The notes: generated from the sequence alone by a model not told the origin. Counted from the first letter of the stretch, positions 13,025 through 24,908 are shown. The stretch: DNA of 64,000 nt from Oreohelix idahoensis (GCA_024509875.1 JAMPIV010022926.1:86001-150000), one strand, 5' to 3'. Numbers and translations: made by a program.

Positions 13025-16000
13025 GTCGGTATTGGAAGAATATTTCAGCAACCACGAATATGATAAAATTATCCAAGTAAAAATATAATAAAGTCCTAAT
13101 AAATTACATATAATTAAATAAAGCGAAGAAGAATGTGTAAAGATACAGTGCCTGACACATAATTGACTGTTACCTCGAAATCCGCCATGTTGTATTTTCT
13201 ACATCGAGCGTAATTGGGTTTTACCAACATAGAGCAAACGTTTCACGTTGATAATAAATAATGAGCTGATCCTTATCTTCTAACGATACGACTGCGCTTT
13301 ATTCTCCTAAACAACACACATAAAAATGTAGTGACTGCCTTTTCTAATGGAAACATGCACCTTGAGAGAAATATCAAGTTGATGACCTTAAATTTGATGA
13401 AATTCCTATTCATGCTTATTTCTCAATCTATGTTACCAAGATCAAAACGACAGAATAGATGACCAAAAGCGAGAAAGCGCGAGAAGTGGGATAGGTCATA
13501 AAGCCGGAACACTAAACAACCGCTTCGCGTCGGTAGAACCACATAAAAGCAGCCATCAAACATCGTGTAAAGACTTACATGGCACTAAATCGTATTAGTG
13601 AGTTTCAGACGGACAGTGATAAAATACATTACCTCCCCCCAGAGTTTTTAGTGGGTTTATTTTTAAAAATCATAAAAAAAAAAAAACCGCCTTTTTATTG
13701 TAGGAAAGAATATAAACATTTTATAATAGGGTTTTTTTTACTTTTATTTTTTGGGAATATTTGGAAAAAAAACAATGTTACAGTACCCCCCCAAGAACCC
13801 CAGGCAACAATCCCCCTTCCGCAAATGATGAAAGGGGTAAAAGAAAGGGCAACGATCATAAATTTTATTTTGAAACGCAAGCTCAAGCCACCGTAAAGCT
13901 ATCCTTTTTTAAAATTTTGGATATTTTTTTTGGGTTTTTTTTTTTTTTTTTTCCCCCTTTTAGTGGCCTTTTTGGCCTGGACAAAAGGAATAAAAATGGT
14001 ATTAAAAAAACGTTAACCGCCCAATATATTCCCAGGAATATAAATAAAATTTAGTAAACCCAAAAAAATAAAAATAAGTGGGGGATGACCCCTGGACAGC
14101 AAAAAAAAAAAAATGGGAAAATCCATTTTTTTCTTGCTCATAAAATTTTTTTTTTTTTTATTATTTTTTTTTTTTTTAATAATCGGTTGAGTGGGTTTTT
14201 TTTTTTTATTTTTATGGAAAAAAAAAAATTCATAATTACGATTTTTATTTTAACAGAAATGTAAAAGCCCTTTTACCACCATTGGTAAATAAACTCCAAT
14301 AAATTTCGAAAAAAATTGGTGAGGCGCCAAGACGTTACGTTCAAGTGCGGTCATGAAGGTGCAAGAAGACCTTAGTGCTTACCTCCACGTGTGTTACGTT
14401 TGTTGTGACCGGGATCCGCTAGTTGATCTGTTAAATTAAAACCTAAAATCCTCGAGTTGAGGCACTTATTCAACGGTAATTGTTTAGTAGCGAAGACGTG
14501 AAGCCCAACGGGGTTATAACTTAAAATTGTTTCGTTCTGAGTGTTTCCTTTTGAGCGTCAAACACTTTTTCCGCTTCCCTCGAGGAGAACCAATGGGGGG
14601 GCCCTCATATGCGCTAAGACTGTTCCTTGGGATATAAAAAACGTAGGACTTGGACCGGACTATTGACCAGGCGATCTTTAGTCCTTATATAGATCCCGAG
14701 ACATATTTCCAGCCTAGAGTCTTCTCTCTTATATATTGTCGATTAGTCCTTGAATTAAAGCCAACCAAGTGGGCGTTTGAAAGGCCATTTTTTCTCATAA
14801 ATTTGTTCTAGAATGTATTCAGCTTGTTTAAATACAAAGATTTTTTGTTATTTTTCCACGATTAGTATCCGGGCTTTATAAAAACTATTCTTCGCGTTGT
14901 TTAGGGGAGACGTGAAAAGGTAACATTTGGTTATCTTCAGAAACACTTGAGTCGAAACGTGGTCCATCATTGGCTAGGACCCCTCGCAGAACGATACTCA
15001 CTTTTAGGAGCGTGTTAATTTACGAGACCACTAGTGCAAAAAATCTTGATATCCCCCAGCGAAACATTGCGGTTGTAAAGCCAGCATCATATTTTGTTAT
15101 TAAATAACCATTTTTTTTTTCCTGGAACATAAGCAGATGGGAATTTGTTGTCCAGTAAATTTTGCCTAAATGGAATATACATTGCTTAATCTCTAACGTA
15201 TCTGTGTTTGTGGTCTTTTTAATTTTCCATGAAATTGTTGTAAGCTGTTGAACCAATCAGTATCTTTTAAGGAAAAAATGTGAAAGATAAAGCCCTATGT
15301 AAATGGTTGAGGTGCCTGTATATAGAATTGTAGCCCCCCTGGAAAACAGAGAATTAAGGGGGGTATAATGCTCCCACCTAACGGAGGGAAAAATTATTCG
15401 CGGACGGCAGTAAAATGTGAAAAAAAATGGGCCCCCAAAATATTTATAGTAATTAAAAACTGAACCAACTCTGGATGGATAATTTGAAATTGAGAGATTA
15501 GACCAGGAAAAATTTAATGCTGAAGATTGCAAGAGGGGGCGTGGGTAACCACTCACATTTTTAAGGAGGTTTAGAATTCTGGTTATAAAAGTTATAAAAA
15601 TTTTTCAAGATGGAAAGCTTTGAAAAAAAAACAAAGTTGTTGGACCCCCTATATCGCCCTCTATGGAACCCTCAAATGAGTTTTTTGGTGTTGTAAAATT
15701 TGTAAGCTGGGTCTCAGTTTGGGGTAAAAAAATAACTAGAGTTTTATCCCCCAATTTAGTTTAATATTGAAAAGTTAGAAAAGGTTAAACATCCCCCTTT
15801 TTTTCCCTTGTTTGTACCAGGGAACCCGAGTGGTCCCCTTTTGAAGGGTAAAAAAAAAAAAAAAACTGAGCAGCAAAACCTTTGGTCCAGAGCTTTTGTG
15901 ACTAGAATCCAGAGTCGGACAGAGCAATACTCCTATGGTCTTTTTTAGCTATCATTGAGGGTGTCTCCTGAGCCCCAGAGGAGAATTCGAGCAGAGGAGT

Positions 16001-17014
16001 CCTTTCCTGCGCGTGCCATCACGCCATGGATAAGCTGAATTTGGCCCAGCCTGAAGCTCAACATTATGTACCCCCTCATCTTGAAAGCTAACTTTGGTAA
16101 AAATACCATTAACGCCATAGGGGGAGTTGGAATTTAATTGATGCGTAAATAGGATCAGGAAACTGATGAACATCTCGCAATACTAGTCCCAAAGAGGTAC
16201 TAAACTCAATTAGGAAGTCATAGATGCACAAATACCAATCAGAGCGGTGAACAAAACAAAACCAGTAATTACCGCGGTCATATAGTGGTACAAAGCAGGT
16301 ATTAGACACGGGAGACTGACACACGGGGGGGATTAGGGAGAGAGGAGTTTTGTAATAAATATAGAGTCACTACAATTATAGTTCATATTAAATACATCTG
16401 TACATAGTACTATGATAAAATGTAAATAGATTGATAAGTGGATCTAACCTAGGTTAACCTTGATCGTGTAGAATCATGACACATAATTATACCCTCATTA
16501 AACATCTAAGCTTAAATGAATGACACTATATTGTGTTATTTAGGTGAAAGAGGTTACGTCATATGTACATCTTATAGAAGCGTTATTCTCTCATAGAGAG
16601 ATATTTATGAATATGAATTGTGAGTGTCCACAGTGTGTTTGTTCTAGTAGAGCATAGAATAGTATGTGATTAAAATTAAATTGGTTATTATCATTCAGGT
16701 TGTTGTGATCTAACTTGCATCATACTTCACATCGGAAACCCGCCCATCACATACCCATACCCAGACACATAACGTGAGCAGTCAACACACCTATATCCCA
16801 TGAAATATTCCTGAACTGAGATATATAGATAATGTTGGTGTTAACATGCAAGTAAATGTGTTATATCTATAACATACACTGAGGACTCTTTAATAGATTA
16901 TATAGATACCTGCGAACACAGCTGATGCAGATCCTCAGTCAGTAACACCTAAGTACATCCTAAGTCCCCTATAAAAAAATTTTAAGTATAAATCACCAGG
17001 ATTATTTCACCACA
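13025..17014 (+). repeat. 5' LTR of Gypsy #2 (inflated by small insertions)
   Basis: Collinear with the 3' LTR (21602-24024) from its TGTCG start to the TTCACCACA end, but 3990 bases against 2423. The excess is spread over hundreds of short insertions and stretched homopolymers (for example 13670-13690, 13935-13955, 14140-14220), not one block. This is not a normal pattern of LTR divergence. Confidence 0.7.
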
Positions 17015-18285
17015 ATATATTGGTGAGGGTTCTCCTCGCTCATTGGGCCATTGCTTTTATTTTAGAAAAATCTTCCCTAATATTAAAAATATTATGTTTT
17101 GGAAACGTGTAATTTCACTTCATGTGGGAATATACTTCGAGGAATTAAAAAGGGTACATCCTTAGTGTGGTCCCAAATTAAAATTAGGGTAGATGCCATG
17201 ACTGTACGGTGGCCAGAGTGTTGATTGTACCATACTTAGATCCAAGGAATGGTTAAAATATGTGAGTTGGACGAAATAGAATGCAAAAAACCAAATATAC
17301 CAATAGCGGGCTGTAACCCTTGCCAAAGATCGGTGCATTGCGTCGATTCAGACTGCAAAATAGTTAGGAAATAGATGGGGTGCAATTTATGCCTGTTAGA
17401 AGCCTATGTCCAAACACCAGTACTGGGAATGTGACAAAACTTTAAAATGGAGCCTGAAAGTAAAAGAATGTGAATTGTTGGAAGCCGGAAAGTTAGATGG
17501 CTTAGGGAAACAAAGAGGGGTACAGAATAGAAGCGCTCGGAAGACAAAGAAGGTTTGAAGCTGGAGGCAGAGACTTAAGAGTTTTTGCAAATGCTGAGAG
17601 GCTGATTACTTAAGAGTGTTGCAGGATTGAGGCGTGACAAAGAGGCTAAGAAATTGGGAGGCTGAAACGCCGAGGACAAAAGATTAGGCTGCAGTAAAGG
17701 GAATGCCGAAGCCGAGAGAAGGACATAAAATGACCTGCTGCAGAAGAGGTGAAGGCAGAGGATAAGGAGATTGATTAGCTGCATAAATCGGGGAAACAAG
17801 AAGATAGGAAAGTAGAAAAACAAAGTGAACCACTGAGTTTACGACTAAGGGATTTTAGAATGAGATTTTCAAGGGCATCTCCTGAAAAATGGTTCCCAGT
17901 CCCTTTGCCCTCCTGATGCTAAACTGGGATTTTTACTTCAAGGAGCCTCAACCTCAGCTATGAAACTTTCATTTAGTATCATAGAACCATTTTGTATTGA
18001 GAAAAAGACGATGATAATTGAGAGCTATATAAATAGGTGCAGAAGGTAACTATTAGCTTTACCACACGTATGGGTTAGAGAGATAGAAAGGTGTGATGGA
18101 GGCTTAAAGTTTTATCTCAGGGACAGGACTTCGAGTGGGCAGCTTACGGTATGAAGTTGTTTATTTGCAAAAATGAGCCAGAGGTGATGGAGCAGGAAAA
18201 ATAAATTATGACATGCTAAAAAGCAGGCTCTTTTGTTAATGGTATGAAAAGAAATGCAGAATTTTAATAGGAAAAAAAAAAATTT
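17015..18285 (+). other. Gypsy #2 leader and gag N-terminal region, unreadable
   Basis: This should hold the primer binding site and the start of gag. From about 17430 to 17830 the plus strand is purine-rich, with recurring gag/gaa-type codons and GARLK-like short repeats, consistent with a coiled coil in gag, but the frame breaks constantly. I cannot define a start codon. Confidence 0.35.
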
Positions 18286-18830
18286 AGGAATGCTAAACTA
18301 CTGTCAGGTGAAACCTATCACCAGTTCTCTGCACGAATAGAGACATACTTGGAGAAATGGACTTCTCTGGGGAAAACCCAAGATCTTAAGGAAATGGTCC
18401 TTATAGAGCAACTAAGAGAGTCCACGGCTCCAGACCTGAGAAAGTTTCTCATGGAACAAGGTGCAGAGAGGCTGGGTGAGTTGCTAAATGTTGCTGAAAG
18501 GTATCAAGCAGCTCAAGCAGAGGTAAAAGGTAATAAAAAGAAACAAGTGGATAACTTTAGGGCACCACAGAACTTTAATAAATTTGATCCTAAGGATCAA
18601 AATAAAGGTAAGCACCAATTTGATAGGCCACGGTATGAAAATAAAAATAAATTCCCACAATTCGATGGAAGGAAATATGATGAAAGAAAATCTTTCAACC
18701 AAGGAAAAAGGTGGTGTAAGAATTGTCAGATGGACAATCATGACACTGACCGTTGCAGAAGGAAACCTGTGTATATGGCAACCCTTCAGGTCAGGTCGAC
18801 CTCAAGACAGGAGGAGGATATTATGTTGGA
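18286..18830 (+). pseudogene. Gypsy #2 gag: SCAN-like capsid part and CCHC knuckle
   Basis: The frame opens upstream of the ATG at 18349 with AKLLSGETYHQFSARIETYL. It continues through LIEQLRESTAPDLRKFLMEQ, which resembles the SCAN-like/capsid C-terminal fold of metazoan Gypsy gag. A basic, Asn/Lys-rich linker follows. Then comes a perfect zinc knuckle, CKNCQMDNHDTDRC (C-x2-C-x4-H-x4-C), near 18716-18757. Gag would package the RNA. The frame then continues directly into integrase without a recognisable protease. Confidence 0.8.
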
Positions 18831-19200
18831 TACCACTCCAGAAGAGATGAGGAAGGCACAGGCTGGGGATAAAACACTCAAGCCTTGTTTCAGAAAATTG
18901 TCAACTTGTCATACAACTCCAGGCAAGGCAGATTTTTACATGAAAAACAAGTTGATGTATAGGAAGACTGGAGCTAGATCCAATGTCACAGATCAGGACA
19001 ACCCCATGGGTTTCTTTCCCAAAAAGATATAGGGGACAGACTTAATAAGGAGCCTACATGTGAAACCAGATGGGGGACCATGAGAAGATAGGTACCATCA
19101 TTCAAAAGGTGGCTCACAATTATTATTGGCCCAAAGCAAGATGGGACATTGAGAATTTTGTAGAAAGGTGTAGCATAGCACATGAGGGAACACCCACAAG
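18831..19200 (+). pseudogene. Gypsy #2 integrase zinc-binding (H2C2) region
   Basis: TPEEMRKAQAGDKTL and FYMKNKLMYRKTG lead into KIGTIIQKVAHNYYWPKARW and then NFVERCSIAHEGT. This is the usual HHCC module of Gypsy integrase, including the YYWP block. The second Cys of the C-x2-C pair reads Ala (CSIA). A frameshift near 19078 splits the module. The DD35E core expected after it is missing: 19200-19560 has no matching motif, so a deletion is likely. Confidence 0.75.
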
Positions 19201-19561
19201 TGGGAACATGGATCAGGACCTGGACACGCCCACGGGGGCAAAATTAGGCCTGATAATAATAAAAAAAAAAATAGATTTGATAAAGTGGACCAAATGGAAT
19301 GGGAAGCCCCTTTTCACGGACAAGCTTCACTTAACTGTTTTACAATGGCCACTATGCGGAGAGAGTGCAAAAAGATGTCTTACCCCAGGATAAGCCGACA
19401 ATCCCTCAATCGGACTTAAACAAACTGGAGGAAGAGGATGTAGAGGAGGAAATCTCTCATCAAGAATTTTAAGTGGGGAGAAAGCCCCAAAAGAAAAATT
19501 GGTAGCGGTCGTTTTGTGAATGATAATTCTGGGAGGATAAATCATCATTATAAAGCTTCGA

Positions 19562-19990
19562 GTGGAAGAGACCATACCGGTGCATGGACAAATAGGTCCA
19601 CACAATAAAGGTCCATATGTAGCTATGTTAAGAACGTGGACTGATGAAAAGGCAGAGGAAAACATTACATCTTCATACCAATATGTGAATGAGCTGACCA
19701 CTCGGTTAAAAACTGGCTGGAAACTTGCCAATGAAAATTTGAAACAAGCCAGGAAGAAACATGCTGCCTATTATAACAGGAAAGGCGAAAAGACAGAAAT
19801 TTGGCTGTGGGGAGAGAGAAAGTACTATGCTTCTTTTGCCCGGGGAGTCAGAATAAGTTACAAATTGGATGGCAGGGTCCATATACAGTTCTAGAGAAGG
19901 TGTCTAGAACAAATTTATAAGATAGATAAGAAGGGGAAAGAAAAAATCTATCATGTGAATCTCCTGAAGAAATATTTGGAAAGAGAACAT
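19562..19990 (+). pseudogene. Gypsy #2 integrase C-terminal domain (GPY/F module)
   Basis: Contains TSSYQYVNELTTRLKTGWKL and NLKQARKKHAAYYNRK, the conserved linker of Gypsy integrases. Then comes WQGPYTVLEKVSRTN (GPY/F motif) in a shifted frame near 19870, and IYHVNLLKKYLE near 19948, which normally ends integrase. Here that last block runs straight into the RT frame, so the IN-to-RT order is in one continuous reading and not a junction of two elements. Confidence 0.8.
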
Positions 19991-21534
19991 CAGGAAGAGA
20001 CACACTTGTTGACCTTGTCCATCGCCATGGAGATGAAAAAGGAACCACTTTCATCATTTGAATATCCATTCCACCCCTGTGAGACAGCAGCACAGGTGAA
20101 AATCAGTACACATTTAACGAAAACTCAGAAAGAGAGAGTGCAACAGGTTCTAAATAATCATGCAGAGGTGTTAACAGACCGACCAGGGCATACAAACCTA
20201 TTGGAATATGATATGAAACAAATAGACTCCACACCTGTCTGTATGAAACCATATTCGATTCCGTTTGCTAAGGAGAAAGCTTTGAAGGAAGAGATAGACT
20301 ATCTGTTGAAGGAAGGAATTATTTCGCACAGTGAATCTTCGTATAGTTCCGGTGTTGTACTCTTAAGGAAGCCCTCTGGAGAACATAGACTCTGTATAGA
20401 TTACAGGAGACTGAATGCTATTACAGAAGGACAGGTGGATCCATTGCCGGATACAAATCAGCTGTTTGCCAGACTAAATAAAGCTAAATATTTCTCAAAA
20501 GTGGATCTGAGTTAAGGATACTATCAGATTCCAGTAAAGCCTGAGGTTAGACCATACCTAGCTTTTAGTACCTCAGAAGGACACTATGAGTTTAATAGAT
20601 TGCCATTTGGATTGAAGAATGCGCCTAGTGTCTTCTCTAGAATGATGAGAAAATTATTGGATCCTCTGAATAATCCCTGTATAACAAATTTTATGGATGA
20701 TATCCTTATAGCAACAGAAACATTTGAGGAACACATTGACTCTCTCTGAACATGCTGTTTAATCGACTTAGGGAGGCAAATTTAACAGCCCGACCAACCA
20801 AATGTTGCGTTGGATGTAAAGAATTGGAATTTTTGGGACACACAGTTTATCAGGGAAACATGACCCCTGACCCAAAGAATTTAGAGAAACTACAGAAAGC
20901 CCCGAGACCACAAACCAAGAAGGACGTGAGATCCTTTGTCTCATTATGTGGTTTCTACCAGAAGTATATCAAAAACTTTAATTCCATATGTGCACCGTTA
21001 ACTGAATTGACACGTAAAGGACATCCAGATCGCATTACATGGACACCACAATGTGAAATGACTTACCAAGAATTGAAGGAAAAGCTCACAAGTAAACCCA
21101 TTTTGAAATTACCTGACTTAAGTCAAGAATTCATAGTAAAGACGGATGCAAGTAATATTGGGTTAGGTGCAACTCTACTACAGAAATCAGATGCATTGGA
21201 TGGGGAATTAAGCCCAGTGGCATATGCTAGCAGAAAGTTGAATAAAGCTGAAATAAACTACTCAACTAGCGAAAAAGAATGTCTTGCAGTAATATGGGCA
21301 ATAAAGAAATTCAATATTTATCTATATGGGAAGGCATTTAAGTTGCAAACAGACCACAAACCTTTATCGTTTCTAGCACAGGCTAAGCATGAGAACTCTA
21401 GGTTACTCCGATGGTCTTTACTTCTGGCTCCATATAATTTTAGCATTGAGTATATATCTGGAAAAACCAATTTGGGAGCGGATTTTTTAAGCCGCCATCC
21501 GTGTGATGAGAATCACCGTAAACCCCAGAAATAA
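19955..21534 (+). pseudogene. Gypsy #2 reverse transcriptase and RNase H
   Basis: RT blocks in order: EEIDYLLKEGIISHSESSYS, then KPSGEHRLCIDYRRLNA, YFSKVDLS, RLPFGLKNAPSVFSRMM and FMDDILIA (active-site FMDD at 20690-20701). LEFLGHTVYQG follows, then SFVSLCGFYQKYI. RNase H follows with TDASNIGLGA, SEKECLAVIWAI, TDHKPLSFL and GADFLSRHP. Two lesions: TAA at 20513-20515 inside the DLS-GYYQ block, and a frameshift at about 20747. The downstream frame from 20752 to 21534 is open for 260 codons and ends just before the polypurine tract, so RNase H is the last domain of pol. Confidence 0.92.
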
Positions 21535-21590
21535 TAATAAATTTCTCTATGTGAATATAGAATAAAGGACTGACATATAATGTCTGTTTT

Positions 21591-21601
21591 AAGAGGGGAG
21601 G
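21591..21601 (+). promoter_or_regulatory. Polypurine tract of Gypsy #2
   Basis: aagaggggagg lies directly against the LTR start TGTCGTGG. It is the expected plus-strand primer site and confirms both orientation and LTR boundary. Confidence 0.85.
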
Positions 21602-24024
21602 TGTCGTGGAATATATTCTAATCCACATATATAAATTATCAAGTAAATATAAAGCCTAATAAATACATATAATAAATAAAGGAAGAAGAATGGTAAAGAA
21701 CAGTGCTGTCACAATGACTGTACTCGAAATCCCCTTGTTTTCTACTGCGTATGCAAATTGTAACGTTTCACGTTGATATTAAAGGCCTTCTGCAACATAC
21801 ACGCGTTTCCCAAACACACAATAAAATGTGCTGCCTTTCTAAGAAAAACCTTGAAATATGCAAGTTGACCTAAATTTTAAATTCCATTCATGTCTTTTTC
21901 TACACTATGTTACCAAGATCAAAAGACAGATGGACAAAAGGATAGCGAGAAGGGAGAGGCAGAAAGCCGAACACTCAACACGCTTCGCGCGATACACAAA
22001 TGCTGCCATCACGCGTGTAAGACTACATGCACTAACTTTTTTTCAGACGGACAGTGATAAAATACATTACCCATCCCAGAGTTAGGTTTATAAATCCTAA
22101 AAAAACTCTTATTAGAAAAGATAACATTAGATAGGTTAACGGATGAAAACATAACAGTACCCAGACAGCACATCTTCGAAACAGGAGGTAGAAAATACAT
22201 ATTTTGAACGCAGCCACGTAGCTCTTTTAAATTTGGATATTTGGGTTCCTTAGGGCTTGCTGACAAAGAAAATGTAAAACGTTACGCAAATAGTCCAGGA
22301 ATTAATAAATTATACCCAAAATAAAATAGTGGGGATGCCTGACAGCATGGAATCATTTCTGCTCATAAAATTTTTTTATAACGTGTTTGAAAAAAATCTT
22401 ACGTTACAGAATTAGCCTACCATGTAAACTCCAAATTGATTGGAGCGCAACAAATGAAAGACTAACCACGATTGGTCGGGCTATAAATACTATCTTTCGT
22501 TGTTAGGGGAGACGTGAAAAGGTAACATTTTTTCAAACACTTGTCGAAACGTGGCCTCATTGGCTAGACTCGCTGATATACTCACTTAGGAGCGTTAGTT
22601 CGAGACCACTAGTGCAAATAATCTTGATAAAGCAACAGTGCGTTGAAGCCAGCTCATATTTGTGTTAAATAAAAGCCTGGAACATAAGCAGATGGGAATT
22701 TGTGCCAGTAATTGTGCCAGAATTCATTGCTAATCAACGTATCTGTGTTTATTTCCATGAAATTGTGGTAAGCTTGAACCATTCAGTATCTTTTAATGAA
22801 AATTGAATGTAAATTGTTAATTTATGCCTGTATATATATGTGTAGTTCAGTGGCAAACAGGAGATAAAGCCTATAATGCTCCAGCCTGAACAGAGGGTGT
22901 CGGAGGGAAGTAAAACGGCATGGAATGGCCAAATAGTACACTGACACCTGGATGATTGATTAGACAGAAATAATGCTGGAAGTGCAGAGGCGTGGTAACC
23001 ATTAAGGAGGTAAATACTGGTATATAAAGTATTTCAGATGAAGCTGACAGTTGGCCTAACGCTCTGAACTCAATGTTTGTGTTGTATTGTGCTCAGTGTA
23101 GAACTAGAGTATCAATTAGTTATGAAGTAGAAGGTACATCCTTCTTGTTTACAGGGACCGTGGTCTTGATGGTACTGAGCAGCACCTGGTCAGAGCTTTG
23201 CTGAATCCAGAGTCGGACAGCATACTCCTTGGTCTTTTTAGCTATCAGTGAGGTGTCTCCAGAGCCCAGGGGAGAATTCGAGCAGAGGAGTCCTTTCCTG
23301 CCGCCATCACGCAAGATAAGCTGATTTGGCCAGCTGAGCTCAACATTATGTCCCCTCATCTTGAAATGACTTTGTAAAAATAACATTCAGAGGGGAATTT
23401 AATTGTCTTAATATCAGGAACTGAGAACATCTCCAATACTAGTCCCAAAAGACAAACTATTGAAGTCATGATGACAAATACCAACAGAGCTTGAACAAAA
23501 CAAAACCAGTATTACCTCATATTACCACTACACAACTGACACACATAGGATATTTTTAATAATATATGTCACTACAATATTCATATTGATAAAGTCTGTA
23601 CATATACTTGTAATTAAAATTGATTGTGATTCCTGGTTCCTTTGTATTTGAATCAGGACACATATCCCTCTATGATAACAATGAATACATATTGTTATTT
23701 GAAAAGTTATCAGTGACTCCTTAAGATATTCTCATAGAGTGTTATATGTATGTGAGTGTCACAGTGTTGTCAAGAGTAGTGGATTAAATTAAATTGTTTA
23801 TCTGTCTGTTGTTGTGACTTACACTTCATCATACACATACCCTAGACACATAACGTAGTCATCACACTATTCCAGAATAATTCTGACTGAGATATATAGA
23901 TATGTGGTAGCAAGTAAGGTTATCTATAATACACTACTCTTAATAGATATAGATACCTTCACAGCTGATCTCAGTCAGTACACTAAGTCCCCTATAAATA
24001 TTTATAAAATCCCACTTCACCACA
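21602..24024 (+). repeat. 3' LTR of Gypsy #2
   Basis: 2423 bases, TGTCGTGG to TTCACCACA, followed by gagtc. A third copy of this LTR is the solo LTR at 46326-48732 (2407 bases, opposite orientation). The two agree in length, so this is the reference size for the family. Confidence 0.88.
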
Positions 24025-24832
24025 GAGTCCGAACACAAATCATCTCCGCAGCTACTACAGACCTTGAGGAGATGAGTATTAACACCTACCAGCAAAACTA
24101 CCATAGAAGAGATCTACTGTCCATATGATGACACACTAGTTTTTTTTTTTTTTTTAAATAAAACAGTAGAGCTAAACGTTTTTCATATTTATATGTAAAT
24201 TCAGATATGTAAGATTCTTCTTCTTCTTCTTCCGTCCTTAGCCACCGACCGTCAAAGCAGTCAGTGGCCATTACGCCTAGTGGCGTCTTAGGGCAACAGC
24301 AGATAGGTTTTCTTTGCCATTGTTTCCCATCACGCCTATTGGCGTCTTTAGGGCAACGGCAAATCAATCCATTTGCTGTTGTTTCCGTAATCGAAGTGAC
24401 TGGCAAACGGGTGATCAGCCCGTTGGTATGTAAGATTCAATACCCTTTTATTCAATTTAACTTAACAGCGTCTGTTGTTATTTTTCTTGTTAACTTATTT
24501 GGGTTGTATTTTGTTTTAAATATAAATCTACACCCTGGGGGCTCAGCCATAATTCAATTAACTTCTATTGGGTCGAGATATTTTAATTGTGGCTGGACAC
24601 CAAATCTCTTTCTCAACCTTGTGTGCTTTACACAGTCCTTTTGTAGGATTCCTGAGGAAGAATTTATCGTCCAGAAAATATCCTGTTTAGTTGCCAGAAT
24701 TCTCTTTGTATTAAGGATTTCAAGTACACTGTTTCCCGAGGAGAGGCAGTTTCTTCAAACTCGGAAGCTATCAATATCTTTATTCTTCCATTCCATCCAA
24801 GCTGTCTTTTCTCCTCAAAACCCCTCACGACA
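24025..24832 (+). repeat. 3' LTR of element #1, right part, with SINE insertion
   Basis: Resumes the LTR of element #1 exactly where 13016 left off and is nearly identical to 5365-5957. A SINE occupies 24218-24426. It ends CACGACA at 24832 and is followed by the acttg duplication. Open frames over this stretch are non-coding shadows of LTR sequence. Confidence 0.85.
24218..24426 (-). mobile_element. SINE-like element with (GAA)n tail, copy 1
   Basis: Flanked by a perfect 12-bp target duplication, tatgtaagattc, at 24206-24217 and 24427-24438. The undisturbed 5' LTR shows the single site. Read on the minus strand it starts ccaacgggctgatcaccc and ends in (gaa)n. It holds two similar hairpin-prone blocks, gacgccaataggcgt and gacgccactaggcgt. 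I see no tRNA boxes. The long duplication and simple-repeat tail fit LINE-mediated insertion. Confidence 0.85.
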
Positions 24833-24908
24833 ACTTGTAAACACTTATATTTACATTTCACACTCTGTTCCTGTATTATACAGGTGGTGCGTTTTTAATG
24901 TGCTTCAG

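Larger units (their letters stand above)
13025..24024 (+). mobile_element. Ty3/Gypsy retrotransposon #2, Gmr1-type domain order
   Basis: An LTR element nested in the 3' LTR of element #1. Its LTRs start TGTCG and end TTCACCACA. The right target copy is gagtc at 24025-24029, the empty site is seen at 5365-5369, and the left copy (13016-13024) is slightly corrupted. The coding order is gag, integrase zinc domain, integrase C-terminal domain, RT, RNase H, polypurine tract, LTR. Integrase before RT is unusual for Gypsy and matches the Gmr1 group. No aspartic protease or integrase catalytic core is visible, so this copy is internally deleted as well as frameshifted. Confidence 0.85.
4455..24832 (+). 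mobile_element. LTR retrotransposon #1 (with nested insertions)
   Basis: Flanked by a perfect 5-bp duplication, acttg, at 4450-4454 and 24833-24837. The LTR ends are TTTCGTGG and CACGACA, near-inverted copies if the first bases were once TGTCGTGG. The 5' LTR is 4455-5957; the 3' LTR is 11754-24832, split by a second retrotransposon and a SINE. The interior (5958-11753) holds a Tigger transposon and otherwise no gag, protease, integrase or RT that I can recognise. It may be a non-coding large derivative or simply unreadable because of poor consensus. The plus orientation is inferred from a purine run, aatgagaagag, just before the 3' LTR. Confidence 0.75.
2996..24908 (+). mobile_element. Tc1-family transposon, interrupted by 20 kb of nested insertions
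   Basis: A 25-bp terminal inverted repeat beginning CTGAAGCACATTAAAAACGC occupies 2996-3020, and its exact reverse complement occupies 24884-24908. Both ends abut TA and then the same satellite, as expected for Tc1 insertion at a TA site. The left part (2996-4454) carries the transposase; the right part resumes at 24838 after LTR element #1. Removing the insertion leaves about 1.5 kb, a normal Tc1 length. Confidence 0.85.
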
